From Bacillus canaveralius (lineage in GTDB: Bacteria > Bacillota > Bacilli > Bacillales > Cytobacillaceae), in contig NZ_PGVA01000027.1 of the NCBI RefSeq assembly GCF_002860125.1, positions 1-50,130 on the forward strand: a DNA stretch of 50,130 nt, in the 5' to 3' direction. The notes beneath the pieces were generated by a model, which ran no database searches, was not told the origin of the DNA, and was given only the letters and a program-made list of their open reading frames with translations. Positions 9,228 to 16,783 of this stretch are shown here, in pieces. The position numbers were made by a program, and so were the translations under genes. Numbering within the stretch: the stretch's first letter is position 1; the number at the start of each line of letters is the position of its first letter.

Positions 9228-10212
9228 AACTCAACCGGAAAAACCACTTCTTGATGTGAAAAATATTAAAAAGTATTACCCGGTAAGCAGTAGTTTTTTT
9301 AACCGGTCTTCGGGGTATGTGAAGGCTGTTGACGACGTATCATTTTCGGTGAAGGCTGGCGAAACTCTTGGGATTGTCGGTGAGTCTGGGTGCGGAAAGT
9401 CGACTTTGGGAAGGAACATCCTTAGATTACAGAAACCGACAGCCGGACAAATTATTTACGAGGATAAAGACATTACCAAGTATCGTGAGTCAGAGCTGCG
9501 AAAGGTTCGCAAAGAGATGCAAATTGTCTTTCAGGACCCTTACGCTTCTTTAAATCCTAAACATAAGGTCGGTGAAATCATTAGGGAGCCGCTAAGGGTG
9601 CATAGGGAAGGTTCAAAGGCCGAGCAGCTCGACAGAGTGAAATGGCTTCTTGAAAAGGTGGGGCTCGAGCATCATCATGTAATGAGATATCCTCATGAAT
9701 TTTCAGGAGGGCAGCGGCAAAGGATTGGTATCGCCCGGGCACTCGCTCTGAATCCAAAATTGATCGTTTGTGATGAACCGATCTCAGCTCTTGACGTATC
9801 CGTCCAGTCACAGGTCATCAATCTCTTCCAGGATTTGCAAGATGAACTAGGGCTTACCTACCTTTTTATTTCACATGACCTTTCCGTCATCCGGCACGTC
9901 TGTAATCGGGTTGCGGTCATGTACCTCGGTAAAATCGTCGAGCTCGGCGAAACAGGGGATATCTACCATGAGCCTGCCCACTCATACACGAAGGCCCTTC
10001 TATCGGCCATTCCGCTTCCAAATCCATTACAGCAGAGGAAAAGGGAAAGGATCATCCTCCAGGGAGATGTACCGAATCCGATAAATCCACCGGAAGGCTG
10101 CCGGTTTCATACCCGTTGCCCAATCGCTACAGAAATCTGTAAAAAGGAAGAACCAAAGTTTGAGGAGAAGATGCCGGGCCGCTGGGTTGCTTGCCATCAT
10201 CATCTGGCCTAA
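9211..10212 (+). CDS. ABC transporter ATP-binding protein (DppF/OppF-like)
   Basis: This 333-residue second ATPase completes the importer. It has Walker A '[12 protein letters not shown]', Q-loop '[12 protein letters not shown]', signature '[13 protein letters not shown]', Walker B '[12 protein letters not shown]', switch His 'ISHDLSVI', and the OppF C-terminal domain with '[14 protein letters not shown]'. The GTG start at 9211 follows GGAGGTGA (9197-9204) at normal distance and overlaps the end of the DppD gene. It is the last gene of the operon. Only a short GC-rich hairpin without a T-run (10259-10281) follows it. Confidence 0.95.
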   Translation: MIERAETQPEKPLLDVKNIKKYYPVSSSFFNRSSGYVKAVDDVSFSVKAGETLGIVGESGCGKSTLGRNILRLQKPTAGQIIYEDKDITKYRESELRKVRKEMQIVFQDPYASLNPKHKVGEIIREPLRVHREGSKAEQLDRVKWLLEKVGLEHHHVMRYPHEFSGGQRQRIGIARALALNPKLIVCDEPISALDVSVQSQVINLFQDLQDELGLTYLFISHDLSVIRHVCNRVAVMYLGKIVELGETGDIYHEPAHSYTKALLSAIPLPNPLQQRKRERIILQGDVPNPINPPEGCRFHTRCPIATEICKKEEPKFEEKMPGRWVACHHHLA

Positions 10213-10492
10213 TGAGAGGTATGAGGTTGGAGCTGGCTTTGAAAGAATTATTAGAGAGCCCCCGGGCAACAGTTCCGGGGGAATGATTGGGAAGCTCATT
10301 ACGGCATTCGCGTGCAAGTTTTTTGAGGATGTATGAATCGTTTAAAGATCAACAAGAAATCTACCTTTAACAGAGAATTCACAGTGGTAACACTTTCATA
10401 TATAACCTCATCCAAATGAATGGGGTACAGCCGGATGGTGCCATTTTCTGCTCTCAAAGTATCTGCAACTAGCAATACGAGGAGGAATTCAT
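10213..10492. other. Intergenic region with a GC hairpin
   Basis: CCCCCGG (10259-10265) pairs with CCGGGGG (10275-10281) across a 9-nt loop, but no T-run follows. This may be the 3' end-stabilising hairpin of the ABC operon. The rest is the promoter region of the first XRE-cupin gene; I find no clear promoter hexamers and no gene. Confidence 0.4.
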
Positions 10493-11122
10493 TTGGAGTT
10501 CGGGAAGAAGATACGCACTATTAGAGAAGAACGGGGTATGACAGTCAAGCAGTTAGCGGAACTGGTTGAGTGTACACCAAGCTTTATAAGCCAGATTGAA
10601 AGAGAAATGGCGAATCCTTCTATCAATACATTGAAAAAAATAAGTGTCGGCTTGAAAGTATCATTAGCGGACCTGTTTGAAGAAGAATCACGTTCTAGTG
10701 ATCCGGGGAAGAAATACATTGTCCGAAGAAACGAAAGAAAAAGATTCAAGAGTGAGATTGAGAACACGGATATTCAACTATTAACATCCTCTGACATTGA
10801 TAGTAAAACTATTGAAATGCATTTACTGATTGTAGGTCCAGGGGGCAAGAGTGAAAAGTTATATACCAATCATTCTGAAGAAGTCGGATATGTCTTAAAA
10901 GGATCCATCACGATTCTTTTAGGCGATAATCAGTTTGAATTAAAAGAGGGAGATAGCATTTACTTTCCAGGCAATATTCCTCATGGCTGGGAAAACAACT
11001 CCGATACTGAAGCGATAACCCTTTTTTCTGCCACACCCGTATTAATCGGGAAAGGCGAAAGATTAGTTTCAGGAAATGCCCATTTTATTGTAGATCCCCT
11101 AAACAAAACATGTGATTTCTGA
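10493..11122 (+). CDS. XRE-family transcriptional regulator with C-terminal cupin sensor (copy 1)
   Basis: This 209-residue protein has an N-terminal helix-turn-helix of the Cro/CI type (about residues 5-62; 'ECTPSFISQIEREMANPS' is the recognition region) and a C-terminal cupin ligand-binding domain (about residues 110-185; 'EVGYVLKGSITILLGD', 'GDSIYFPGNIPHGWEN'). This PuuR-like architecture senses small metabolites. The TTG start at 10493 follows GAGGAGG (10479-10485). It is a paralogue of the gene at 11431. It is convergent with nothing and lies directly downstream of the ABC/hydrolase operon, so it may control that operon or the linked sugar genes. No operator could be identified. Confidence 0.9.
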   Translation: MEFGKKIRTIREERGMTVKQLAELVECTPSFISQIEREMANPSINTLKKISVGLKVSLADLFEEESRSSDPGKKYIVRRNERKRFKSEIENTDIQLLTSSDIDSKTIEMHLLIVGPGGKSEKLYTNHSEEVGYVLKGSITILLGDNQFELKEGDSIYFPGNIPHGWENNSDTEAITLFSATPVLIGKGERLVSGNAHFIVDPLNKTCDF

Positions 11123-11238
11123 TTGAGCACTTATTGAATTCATTTTTATGAGAAATTTTAATTTGAGAATTTATCGTACAGCTGAGTTGGCATTTTAGAT
11201 AAAAATAGGAAACTATTAAATAAAATATTCACTGGATA

Positions 11239-11268
11239 TTCATCCAAAAAAAGGGAATATGTTATAAT
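11239..11268 (+). promoter_or_regulatory. Putative extended -10 promoter of XRE-cupin copy 2
   Basis: TATAAT at 11263-11268 is preceded by an extended -10 TG (11260-11261), with a weak -35 (TTCATC, 11239-11244) 18 nt upstream. It lies in the 308-nt gap between the two regulators, implying that copy 2 has its own transcript with a leader of about 155 nt. Confidence 0.5.
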
Positions 11269-11430
11269 AAATTGAGAAATGCTTCATTCCTTGAATCAGC
11301 TTGAAGGTTGTCCTTTTAGCACCTGTTATCCAATGGCAAAGAGCCTGTAAAGAGGAGGAGCACGATTTAAGGAAAAACAACAAATAAAATGTGCCATTAA
11401 CATTTAGATTAAGCTCGGGAGGAAAAAGCA

Positions 11431-12000
11431 TTGGATATTGGACCGAAAATCAGAACACTTCGAAAAAATTTAAACATGTCAGTCCGGCAGTTGTCAGAAT
11501 TATCGGAATGCACACCCAGTTTTATTAGCCAAATTGAACGAAATATAGCAAATCCATCCATCAATACTTTAAAGAAAATTGCAGATATATTAAATGTCCC
11601 TTTGATCCATTTCTTTGAAGAAAATACGAACCAAAATGAATCGGAAGATGAATATATCATAAGAAAAAAGCGAAGGAAAAAACTGAATAGTCCAGCCGAA
11701 AAAGCAGAAGTTTTTTTGCTAACTCCTACAAATAACATGAGAAATATTGAAATGCATATGATCGTCATCGAACCTGGCGGCAAGAGTGATAAGCTTTATG
11801 TCAACAGTGCCGAAGAGGTCGGTTATGTATTAAAAGGGAAATTAACCTTGTATTTAGGTGAAGAAAGATTCGAAGTGAACGAGGGAGATAGCATCTATTT
11901 TCCTGGCAACCTCCCGCATGGATGGGCAAACGAAAGTAATACTGAAGTCATTACGTTGTGGGCAGCTACTCCTCCAATAATAAGAAATAAGTCCTTTTAA
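11431..12000 (+). CDS. XRE-family transcriptional regulator with C-terminal cupin sensor (copy 2)
   Basis: This 189-residue paralogue of the preceding gene has the same helix-turn-helix (about residues 5-62, 'ECTPSFISQIERNIANPS') and cupin (about residues 100-180, 'EVGYVLKGKLTLYLGE', 'YFPGNLPHGWAN'). The TTG start at 11431 sits behind GGGAGG (11418-11423). Copy 2 lacks about 20 C-terminal residues found in copy 1. The recognition helices are nearly identical (CTPSFISQIER), so the pair may share operators while sensing different ligands. Its rho-independent terminator has been split by the IS element 34 nt downstream. Confidence 0.9.
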   Translation: MDIGPKIRTLRKNLNMSVRQLSELSECTPSFISQIERNIANPSINTLKKIADILNVPLIHFFEENTNQNESEDEYIIRKKRRKKLNSPAEKAEVFLLTPTNNMRNIEMHMIVIEPGGKSDKLYVNSAEEVGYVLKGKLTLYLGEERFEVNEGDSIYFPGNLPHGWANESNTEVITLWAATPPIIRNKSF

Positions 12001-12018
12001 GTGAATGGTTTTATAACG

Positions 12019-12033
12019 AACCCCAGATTTTAT
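12019..12033 (+). terminator. Left half of a terminator split by the IS element
   Basis: AACCCCAG (12019-12026) is the perfect complement of CTGGGGTT (13476-13483), which lies just beyond the IS and is followed by TTGGTTTTT. Rejoining the flanks gives an 8-bp stem with a loop of about 10 nt and a T-rich tail 19 nt after the XRE stop codon: a standard rho-independent terminator. Confidence 0.75.
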
Positions 12034-12087
12034 TGACCTGCACCCCAATTGTTAGACACAACTAACAATTGGAGGTGTAGTTTTTTT

Positions 12088-12597
12088 ATGGGGAAGTTTT
12101 CATTTGAAGATAAACTGAAGGCCGTACAAGATTATCTTGAAGGAAAAGAGTCTTATCGAGACATAGGAAATCGAATAGGTACTGATCATAAATCTATAGT
12201 AAAATGGGTCGCTCTCTATAATGCTCATGGTCCAGATGGTTTGAAATTTAGGTATACAAATTACTCTGCTCAATTTAAAATAGACGTACTTAATTATATG
12301 AACGAAACAGGGACGTCTCTTTTAGAAACAGCTGCTATCTTTAATATTTCAGCTCCAACGACTATTTTGCAGTGGCAAAAAGTTTTAGAAGAACAAGGTA
12401 CAGACGCCCTTCATTCAAAGAAACGGGGGCGTCCATCGATGAAAAAGGACCCAAAGAAAAAACAACCAGTAGAGGGCTCACCAGAAGCACTATTAGCTGA
12501 AATTGAACGTTTACGAATGGAGAATGCGTATTTAAAAAAGTTGAATGCCTTAGTTCAAAACAAGGGAAAATCACCAAACAAGACAAAGCGCAAGTAG
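12088..12597 (+). CDS. IS3-family transposase OrfA (helix-turn-helix protein)
   Basis: The 169-residue OrfA starts at ATG 12088 after GGAGGTG (12071-12077). It contains two helix-turn-helix segments ('KLKAVQDYLEGKESYRDIGN' and 'IDVLNYMNETGTSLLETAA') that bind the terminal repeats, a basic linker (KKRGRPSMKKD), and a leucine-zipper-like C-terminus ('LLAEIERLRMENAYLKKLN'). The slippery heptamer A-AAA-AAG lies at 12534-12540 exactly in phase with the OrfA codons. A -1 slip there leads into the orfB frame with no stop before 13436, giving the OrfAB fusion transposase. Confidence 0.92.
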   Translation: MGKFSFEDKLKAVQDYLEGKESYRDIGNRIGTDHKSIVKWVALYNAHGPDGLKFRYTNYSAQFKIDVLNYMNETGTSLLETAAIFNISAPTTILQWQKVLEEQGTDALHSKKRGRPSMKKDPKKKQPVEGSPEALLAEIERLRMENAYLKKLNALVQNKGKSPNKTKRK

Positions 12598-12623
12598 TCT
12601 ATGAATTAAGGCAACAATTTCCG

Positions 12624-13436
12624 GTGAAAGCACTTCTACAGCTCGCAAACGTTCCGCGTAGCACGTACTATTATTGGGTGAAAAACTTGGATCGTCCTGA
12701 TCCGGATGCAGAGCTGAAAGTATTGATTCAAACCATTTATGACGAACACGAAGGTCGTTATGGATACCGTCGAATTCGAGATGAATTGGCCAACCGAGGA
12801 CAAAAGGTTAATCATAAAAAAGTTCAACGTATCATGAGGGAGTTAGGGTTAAAATGTCTTGTTCGTATGAAGAAATATCGCTCGTATAAAGGGACAGTGG
12901 GCAAGATTGCACCAAATATTCTAGATCGCAACTTAAAGGCTGAAAAGCCAAATGAGAAATGGGTCACAGATATTACGGAGTTTAAATTATTTGGAGAGAA
13001 ATTGTATCTATCGCCCGTACTTGATTTATTTAATGGGGAAATCATTACATATACAATCGGATCTAGACCGACGTATTCCCTTGTTTCTGAAATGTTAGAG
13101 AAGGCATTTGAACGGTTATCAGAAGAAGATGAGCTCCTGATGCATTCAGATCAAGGTTGGCGTTACCAAATGAAAAAGTATCGTAAAGCATTAAAAAAGA
13201 AGAACATCACCCAGAGTATGTCACGAAAAGGCAACTGTTACGACAATTCTGTGATGGAAAACTTTTTCGGCATTATGAAATCTGAGTTTCTATATCTAAA
13301 AGAATTTGAGAGTATAGAACATTTTAAAAAAGAATTAGCGAGGTATATCGATTACTACAATCACAAACGTATTAAGGCAAAACTAAAAGGCCTAAGCCCG
13401 GTTCAATACCGAGTTCAGACCTTACAAGCTGCCTAA
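12624..13436 (+). CDS. IS3-family transposase OrfB (DDE integrase domain)
   Basis: This is the catalytic part of the transposase, 270 residues if started at GTG 12624 but probably made mainly as an OrfAB fusion by -1 frameshifting at 12534-12540. The frame is open upstream of 12624 back through that heptamer. The rve-type core shows the DDE triad: Asp in 'WVTDITEF', Asp in 'MHSDQGWRY', and Glu in 'DNSVMENFFGIMK'. An HTH_21 region ('DEHEGRYGYRRIRDEL') precedes it. No frameshift or internal stop is seen, so it looks functional. Confidence 0.93.
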   Translation: MKALLQLANVPRSTYYYWVKNLDRPDPDAELKVLIQTIYDEHEGRYGYRRIRDELANRGQKVNHKKVQRIMRELGLKCLVRMKKYRSYKGTVGKIAPNILDRNLKAEKPNEKWVTDITEFKLFGEKLYLSPVLDLFNGEIITYTIGSRPTYSLVSEMLEKAFERLSEEDELLMHSDQGWRYQMKKYRKALKKKNITQSMSRKGNCYDNSVMENFFGIMKSEFLYLKEFESIEHFKKELARYIDYYNHKRIKAKLKGLSPVQYRVQTLQAA

Positions 13437-13475
13437 TGAAATAACCTGTCTAACTTTATGGGGTCACTTCATTCA

Positions 13476-13490
13476 CTGGGGTTTTGGTTT
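13476..13490 (+). terminator. Right half of the IS-split terminator with its T-tract
   Basis: CTGGGGTT (13476-13483) plus TTGGTTTTT is the 3' arm and tail that matches AACCCCAG at 12019-12026. On its own it cannot form a terminator, so transcripts from the XRE gene now enter the IS. Confidence 0.7.
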
Positions 13491-13556
13491 TTATAATAAT
13501 GGAAAGCTTGAATTTGGAAATTCCTGTCGCTCATTATAAAATGAGAGGTGGATACG

Positions 13557-13705
13557 ATGTCAGAAAATACAAAAATAGTAAATGAACAAATTAGTTAAGC
13601 ACCACACAATCTCCTTTTTTAGGAACTATTTTTTGCCGAGTATTTAATTGGGAAACAGAAATTTTATTTTAATCACTAGCCGAATGGCAAGTGGTTATTT
13701 TTTTT
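13557..13705 (+). pseudogene. Gene remnant: start of a small ORF plus its terminator
   Basis: A good ribosome binding site (GAGAGGTGG, 13543-13551) is followed by ATG 13557 and a 13-residue reading frame ending at 13598. About 70 nt later a strong terminator appears: AATCACT-A-GCC (13671-13681) pairs with GGC-A-AGTGGTTA (13686-13697) and is followed by eight T. Start signal and terminator without a gene between them suggest a deleted gene, or else a leader peptide or small RNA. The function is unknown. Confidence 0.35.
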
Positions 13706-13779
13706 CTATTTCAGTTGAAAAATGAAAGGAATTCTAATCATCTTTTTAGAATACATTCACGACTTTATTTATTCTGACT

Positions 13780-13821
13780 ATAACTTTTCAAATTAACTAT
13801 AAAAAGTTACAACACTAAATT
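13780..13821 (+). promoter_or_regulatory. Distal promoter/operator copy upstream of the ROK gene
   Basis: The inverted repeat ATAACTTTT (13780-13788) / AAAAAGTTA (13801-13809) overlaps a candidate promoter, TTAACT (13793-13798), 17-nt spacer, TAAATT (13816-13821). The same arrangement recurs 106 bp downstream. It is likely an operator for the ROK repressor itself. Confidence 0.5.
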
Positions 13822-13886
13822 AAAAATGAACAAGATTATGGTTGCTTTTAAAAAAGATTTTGCAAACTTTATTTACTGAATATTTA

Positions 13887-13927
13887 TACTTTTTATAATT
13901 GACTGTAAAAAGTTATGATTTTATATT
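13887..13927 (+). promoter_or_regulatory. Proximal promoter/operator copy of the ROK gene
   Basis: TTGACT (13899-13904) and TATATT (13922-13927) are separated by exactly 17 nt, a good SigA promoter. It is overlapped by the inverted repeat ATACTTTTTA (13887-13896) / TAAAAAGTTAT (13906-13916). The right half-site ACTRTAAAAAGTTAY repeats at 13796 and 13902, 106 bp apart (about ten helical turns), which would allow repression by looping. Confidence 0.6.
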
Positions 13928-13985
13928 AGAAAGCAAGCAGACAGCCATTAGAAAGTAAGATTGATTCCGAAAGGAGACTCCAATA

Positions 13986-15209
13986 TTGACTGTTCCGAAA
14001 ATAACGATGAAGGTTTTACAGGCTATTCGGCGGAATAAAAAGCCCCTTTCTAAAGCAGAACTTGTCCAGATTACCGGGTTAAGTTTAGTGACAATTACCG
14101 AGCATGTTGAAACGTTAATAAGAAGTGATCTAGTGATGGATTTTGAGGTTGGACATTCAACCGGTGGCCGGAAACCAAGGCTTCTATCATTCAATGCCGA
14201 AGCTGGATATATTATTGCCGTTGATCTTGAGTCAACCCACGTACACGTTGGCATACTCGATTTAACCTGCAGCATTGTCGTATCAAGATCGAGCTTAATC
14301 GACGTAGCCCACGGACCTAAGGCCGTGCTGGAGCAAATCAAAGATTTGGTGCTTCTCTTACTTGATGAAAGCGGTATCGATCACTCTCTCATCAAAGGAA
14401 TTGGCATGGGTGTACCTGGACCGGTGGAATACAGCACAGGATTACCGGCCTCACTGCCCATTATGCCGGGCTGGGATCGCTTTCCAATCCAACGATTCTG
14501 GGATCAATACTTCGATTGCCCATGCTATGTTGATAATAATGTTTACACGATGGTGCTTGGGGAGCATATGGTAGAATCAGTTTCCGAGATTGATAACTTC
14601 ATCTTTCTCAAAGTAGGAAATGGAATTGGTGCAGGGACTATCTGTAATGGAAAGATCTATCGAGGCGCTTCTGAGTATGCCGGCAATATCGGGCATAACA
14701 ATATCGGCCATGATCTCTTATGCTACTGCGGAAACCGGGGCTGTTTGGAAGCGTTGGCAGGAGGGAGAGCAATTTCTCGAAAAGCGGAACTCATTGCCAG
14801 GGAAGGGAAAAGCAAATTGCTCCATGAGATTTTGCAAAGGAAAGGAAAAATCACTATGGATGATGTGAAGCTTGCTGTAAGAGAAGCGGATCCAGTAATG
14901 GTTGAGCTCATCCGCGAATGCGGTTTTCAAATCGGCAGTGTCCTGGCCGGTCTTGTCAATTTCTTCAATCCTTCGCTCGTCTGTATCGGAGGAAGTGTAA
15001 CGGAAACCGGCGATGTCTTACTGGCATCGATCAGGCAGGCAGTCTATCAAAAGTCACTCCCCCTAGCAACTAGAGATTTAGTGATCCGTTCTTCCTATCA
15101 AGGGGACAAAGCAGGCATCATCGGAGCGGCGGTACTGACAGTTGATAAAATCATCGATGATTCACTTATCCGTACTAAAGAAGGAATCTACTCTTTTTCC
15201 TACAAATAA
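13986..15209 (+). CDS. ROK-family transcriptional regulator (XylR/NagC-like)
   Basis: This 407-residue protein has an N-terminal winged helix-turn-helix (about residues 5-65, 'LSKAELVQITGLSLVTITEHVE') joined to a ROK sugar-binding domain. The ROK zinc motif is intact: 'GHNNIGHDLLCYCGNRGCLEA' region (about residues 238-258), with one His and three Cys. The phosphate-binding loop deviates from a sugar kinase (DLEST instead of DxGGT), so it should bind but not phosphorylate sugar. TTG 13986 follows an AAGGAG site (13970-13975). It probably represses itself through the two operator copies upstream and the sugar ABC operon that begins 54 nt downstream, where a cre site lies. Confidence 0.92.
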   Translation: MTVPKITMKVLQAIRRNKKPLSKAELVQITGLSLVTITEHVETLIRSDLVMDFEVGHSTGGRKPRLLSFNAEAGYIIAVDLESTHVHVGILDLTCSIVVSRSSLIDVAHGPKAVLEQIKDLVLLLLDESGIDHSLIKGIGMGVPGPVEYSTGLPASLPIMPGWDRFPIQRFWDQYFDCPCYVDNNVYTMVLGEHMVESVSEIDNFIFLKVGNGIGAGTICNGKIYRGASEYAGNIGHNNIGHDLLCYCGNRGCLEALAGGRAISRKAELIAREGKSKLLHEILQRKGKITMDDVKLAVREADPVMVELIRECGFQIGSVLAGLVNFFNPSLVCIGGSVTETGDVLLASIRQAVYQKSLPLATRDLVIRSSYQGDKAGIIGAAVLTVDKIIDDSLIRTKEGIYSFSYK

Positions 15210-15226
15210 ATTTTTCTCTCTAAATA

Positions 15227-15240
15227 TGTAAGCGGTAACA
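15227..15240 (+). promoter_or_regulatory. CcpA cre site in front of the sugar operon
   Basis: TGTAAGCGGTAACA fits the cre consensus TGWNANCGNTNWCA at every position. It lies in the 54-nt gap between the ROK gene and the sugar ABC ATPase, where CcpA would act as a roadblock to read-through. This indicates glucose repression of the whole operon. Confidence 0.8.
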
Positions 15241-15263
15241 AATTGGTTGGGAGGTTAACAGGA

Positions 15264-16781
15264 ATGAGTATTTCTAGTGAAGCAGCAGCAGTCTCTGCCC
15301 CACACCTTCTCGAAATGCGTGGAATCTCAAAAAGCTATTCCGGAGTGACAGTGCTGAATAATATCAACTTGAAAATCAACGCCGGTGAGATCCTGACGCT
15401 TGTCGGGGAAAATGGGGCTGGAAAATCAACATTGATCAAAATATTAGCGGGAGTCATCCAGGCTGACAGTGGCGAAATTTTGATTAATGACAAAATCGTT
15501 AAGTTTAATAGTCCACTTGAAGCAGTGAATCATGAAGTGATTACGGTCCACCAGGAATTAAGCTTATTTCCCCATTTGTCTGTGGCCGAAAATCTATTCT
15601 ATAACCAGTACCAGAAAACAGCAGGGCTGATTGAGTGGCGTAAAATGCGCAAGGAAGCTGAAAAGTTTCTTCATGATCTCAAGTTGTATTTACCAGTCGA
15701 AAAAGCTGTATTCAGTCTCAGTATTGCTGAGCAGCAAATGCTTGAAATCGCCAGAGCCTTTTATCAAAAAGCCAAGATTATGATCCTTGATGAGCCAACT
15801 GCCGTACTCGGCGGGGACGATGTCGAACAGCTTCTCGATATGATTCGTCTTTTGAAAAAGCGGGGTGTGGCGATCATCTTTATATCGCACCGTTTAAAAG
15901 AAATTATCGTACTAGCCGATCGTTATTTAGTTTTAAAAGATGGTGAACAAATTGATGATGGCTGGATCCGTGATACCAATCCAGATGATTTAGTTTCAAA
16001 GATGGTCGGCAGGAAGATTCAACAGGTCATACCTGAAAAACTTTATAAGGATGAGAAAGAAGAATTGCTCAGGGTCGAAGGGCTTTCAAGAACTGGAGTG
16101 TTACATGACATTAATTTCTCTCTTTATAAAGGAGAAATATTGGGGATTGCCGGTCTTCGGGGAGCAGGTCGAACAGAAGTAGCCCGGGCTATTTTTGGGG
16201 CTGACCCGATCAACTCGGGAAAAATCTTTATCAAAGGGAAGGAAATAAAGATTACTTCTCCTAAATTTGCGATTAAACAAGGGATCGGCTTAGTGCCTGA
16301 GGACCGAAAAGGGCAGGGCTTATTTAAAAACTTGTCAGCTTTACAAAATATTTCGATTGCAAAACTGTCATTTTCCAAAACGAACTGGATCCAAAGCAGG
16401 AAAGAGCGCACGATTGCGAAGGACTATGTAGAAAAACTGAAAATTAAGCTTCCTCATTTGGATGTTCTGGTCGGAAGTCTATCCGGAGGCAACCAACAAA
16501 AAGTAGTATTGGCAAAATGGTTGGAAACTGGCGCGTTTATCTTATTTTTGGATGAGCCGACCCGCGGAATCGATGTCGGCAGCAAAGCGCAAATATACAG
16601 TGTAATGCGGGAACTCTGTCAGGCAGGCATCGGAATTGTCTTAATCTCTTCAGAGTTACCGGAAATTCTTGAAAATTGTAACCGCATTCTTGTGATGCAC
16701 AACGGAGAAATCAGCGGGGAACTTGACCGGGCTGATGCGACAGAAGAAAAGATTATGAAATATGCAGTGGGAGGAGTATAG
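15264..16781 (+). CDS. Sugar ABC transporter ATP-binding protein (RbsA/MglA-like)
   Basis: This 505-residue protein has two fused ATPase domains, typical of ribose/galactose/xylose importers. Domain 1: Walker A 'GENGAGKST' (about residues 54-62), signature 'LSIAEQQM', Walker B 'IMILDEPTAVLG'. Domain 2 has the usual degenerate P-loop ('GLRGAGRTE'), signature 'LSGGNQQK' and Walker B 'LFLDEPTRGIDV'. ATG 15264 follows GGGAGG (15249-15254) by 9 nt. The permease gene starts 2 nt after the stop. The sugar is not evident; the enzymes downstream point to an unusual or oxidised sugar, polyol or glycoside. Confidence 0.94.
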   Translation: MSISSEAAAVSAPHLLEMRGISKSYSGVTVLNNINLKINAGEILTLVGENGAGKSTLIKILAGVIQADSGEILINDKIVKFNSPLEAVNHEVITVHQELSLFPHLSVAENLFYNQYQKTAGLIEWRKMRKEAEKFLHDLKLYLPVEKAVFSLSIAEQQMLEIARAFYQKAKIMILDEPTAVLGGDDVEQLLDMIRLLKKRGVAIIFISHRLKEIIVLADRYLVLKDGEQIDDGWIRDTNPDDLVSKMVGRKIQQVIPEKLYKDEKEELLRVEGLSRTGVLHDINFSLYKGEILGIAGLRGAGRTEVARAIFGADPINSGKIFIKGKEIKITSPKFAIKQGIGLVPEDRKGQGLFKNLSALQNISIAKLSFSKTNWIQSRKERTIAKDYVEKLKIKLPHLDVLVGSLSGGNQQKVVLAKWLETGAFILFLDEPTRGIDVGSKAQIYSVMRELCQAGIGIVLISSELPEILENCNRILVMHNGEISGELDRADATEEKIMKYAVGGV

Positions 16782-16783
16782 GA

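Larger units (their letters stand above)
12034..13471 (+). mobile_element. IS3-family (IS150-like) insertion sequence
   Basis: This is a complete element of about 1.44 kb. The left end (TGACCTGCACCCCAATTGTT, 12034 on) and the inverted right end (ending at 13471) are imperfect 25-bp terminal repeats sharing TGA, CCC, GTTAGACA and more. It carries orfA and orfB in the IS3 arrangement with a -1 frameshift signal. If the boundaries are moved one base, ATT (12032-12034 and 13471-13473) is a 3-bp direct repeat as expected for this family. The transposase looks intact (full DDE), so the element may be active. Confidence 0.9.
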
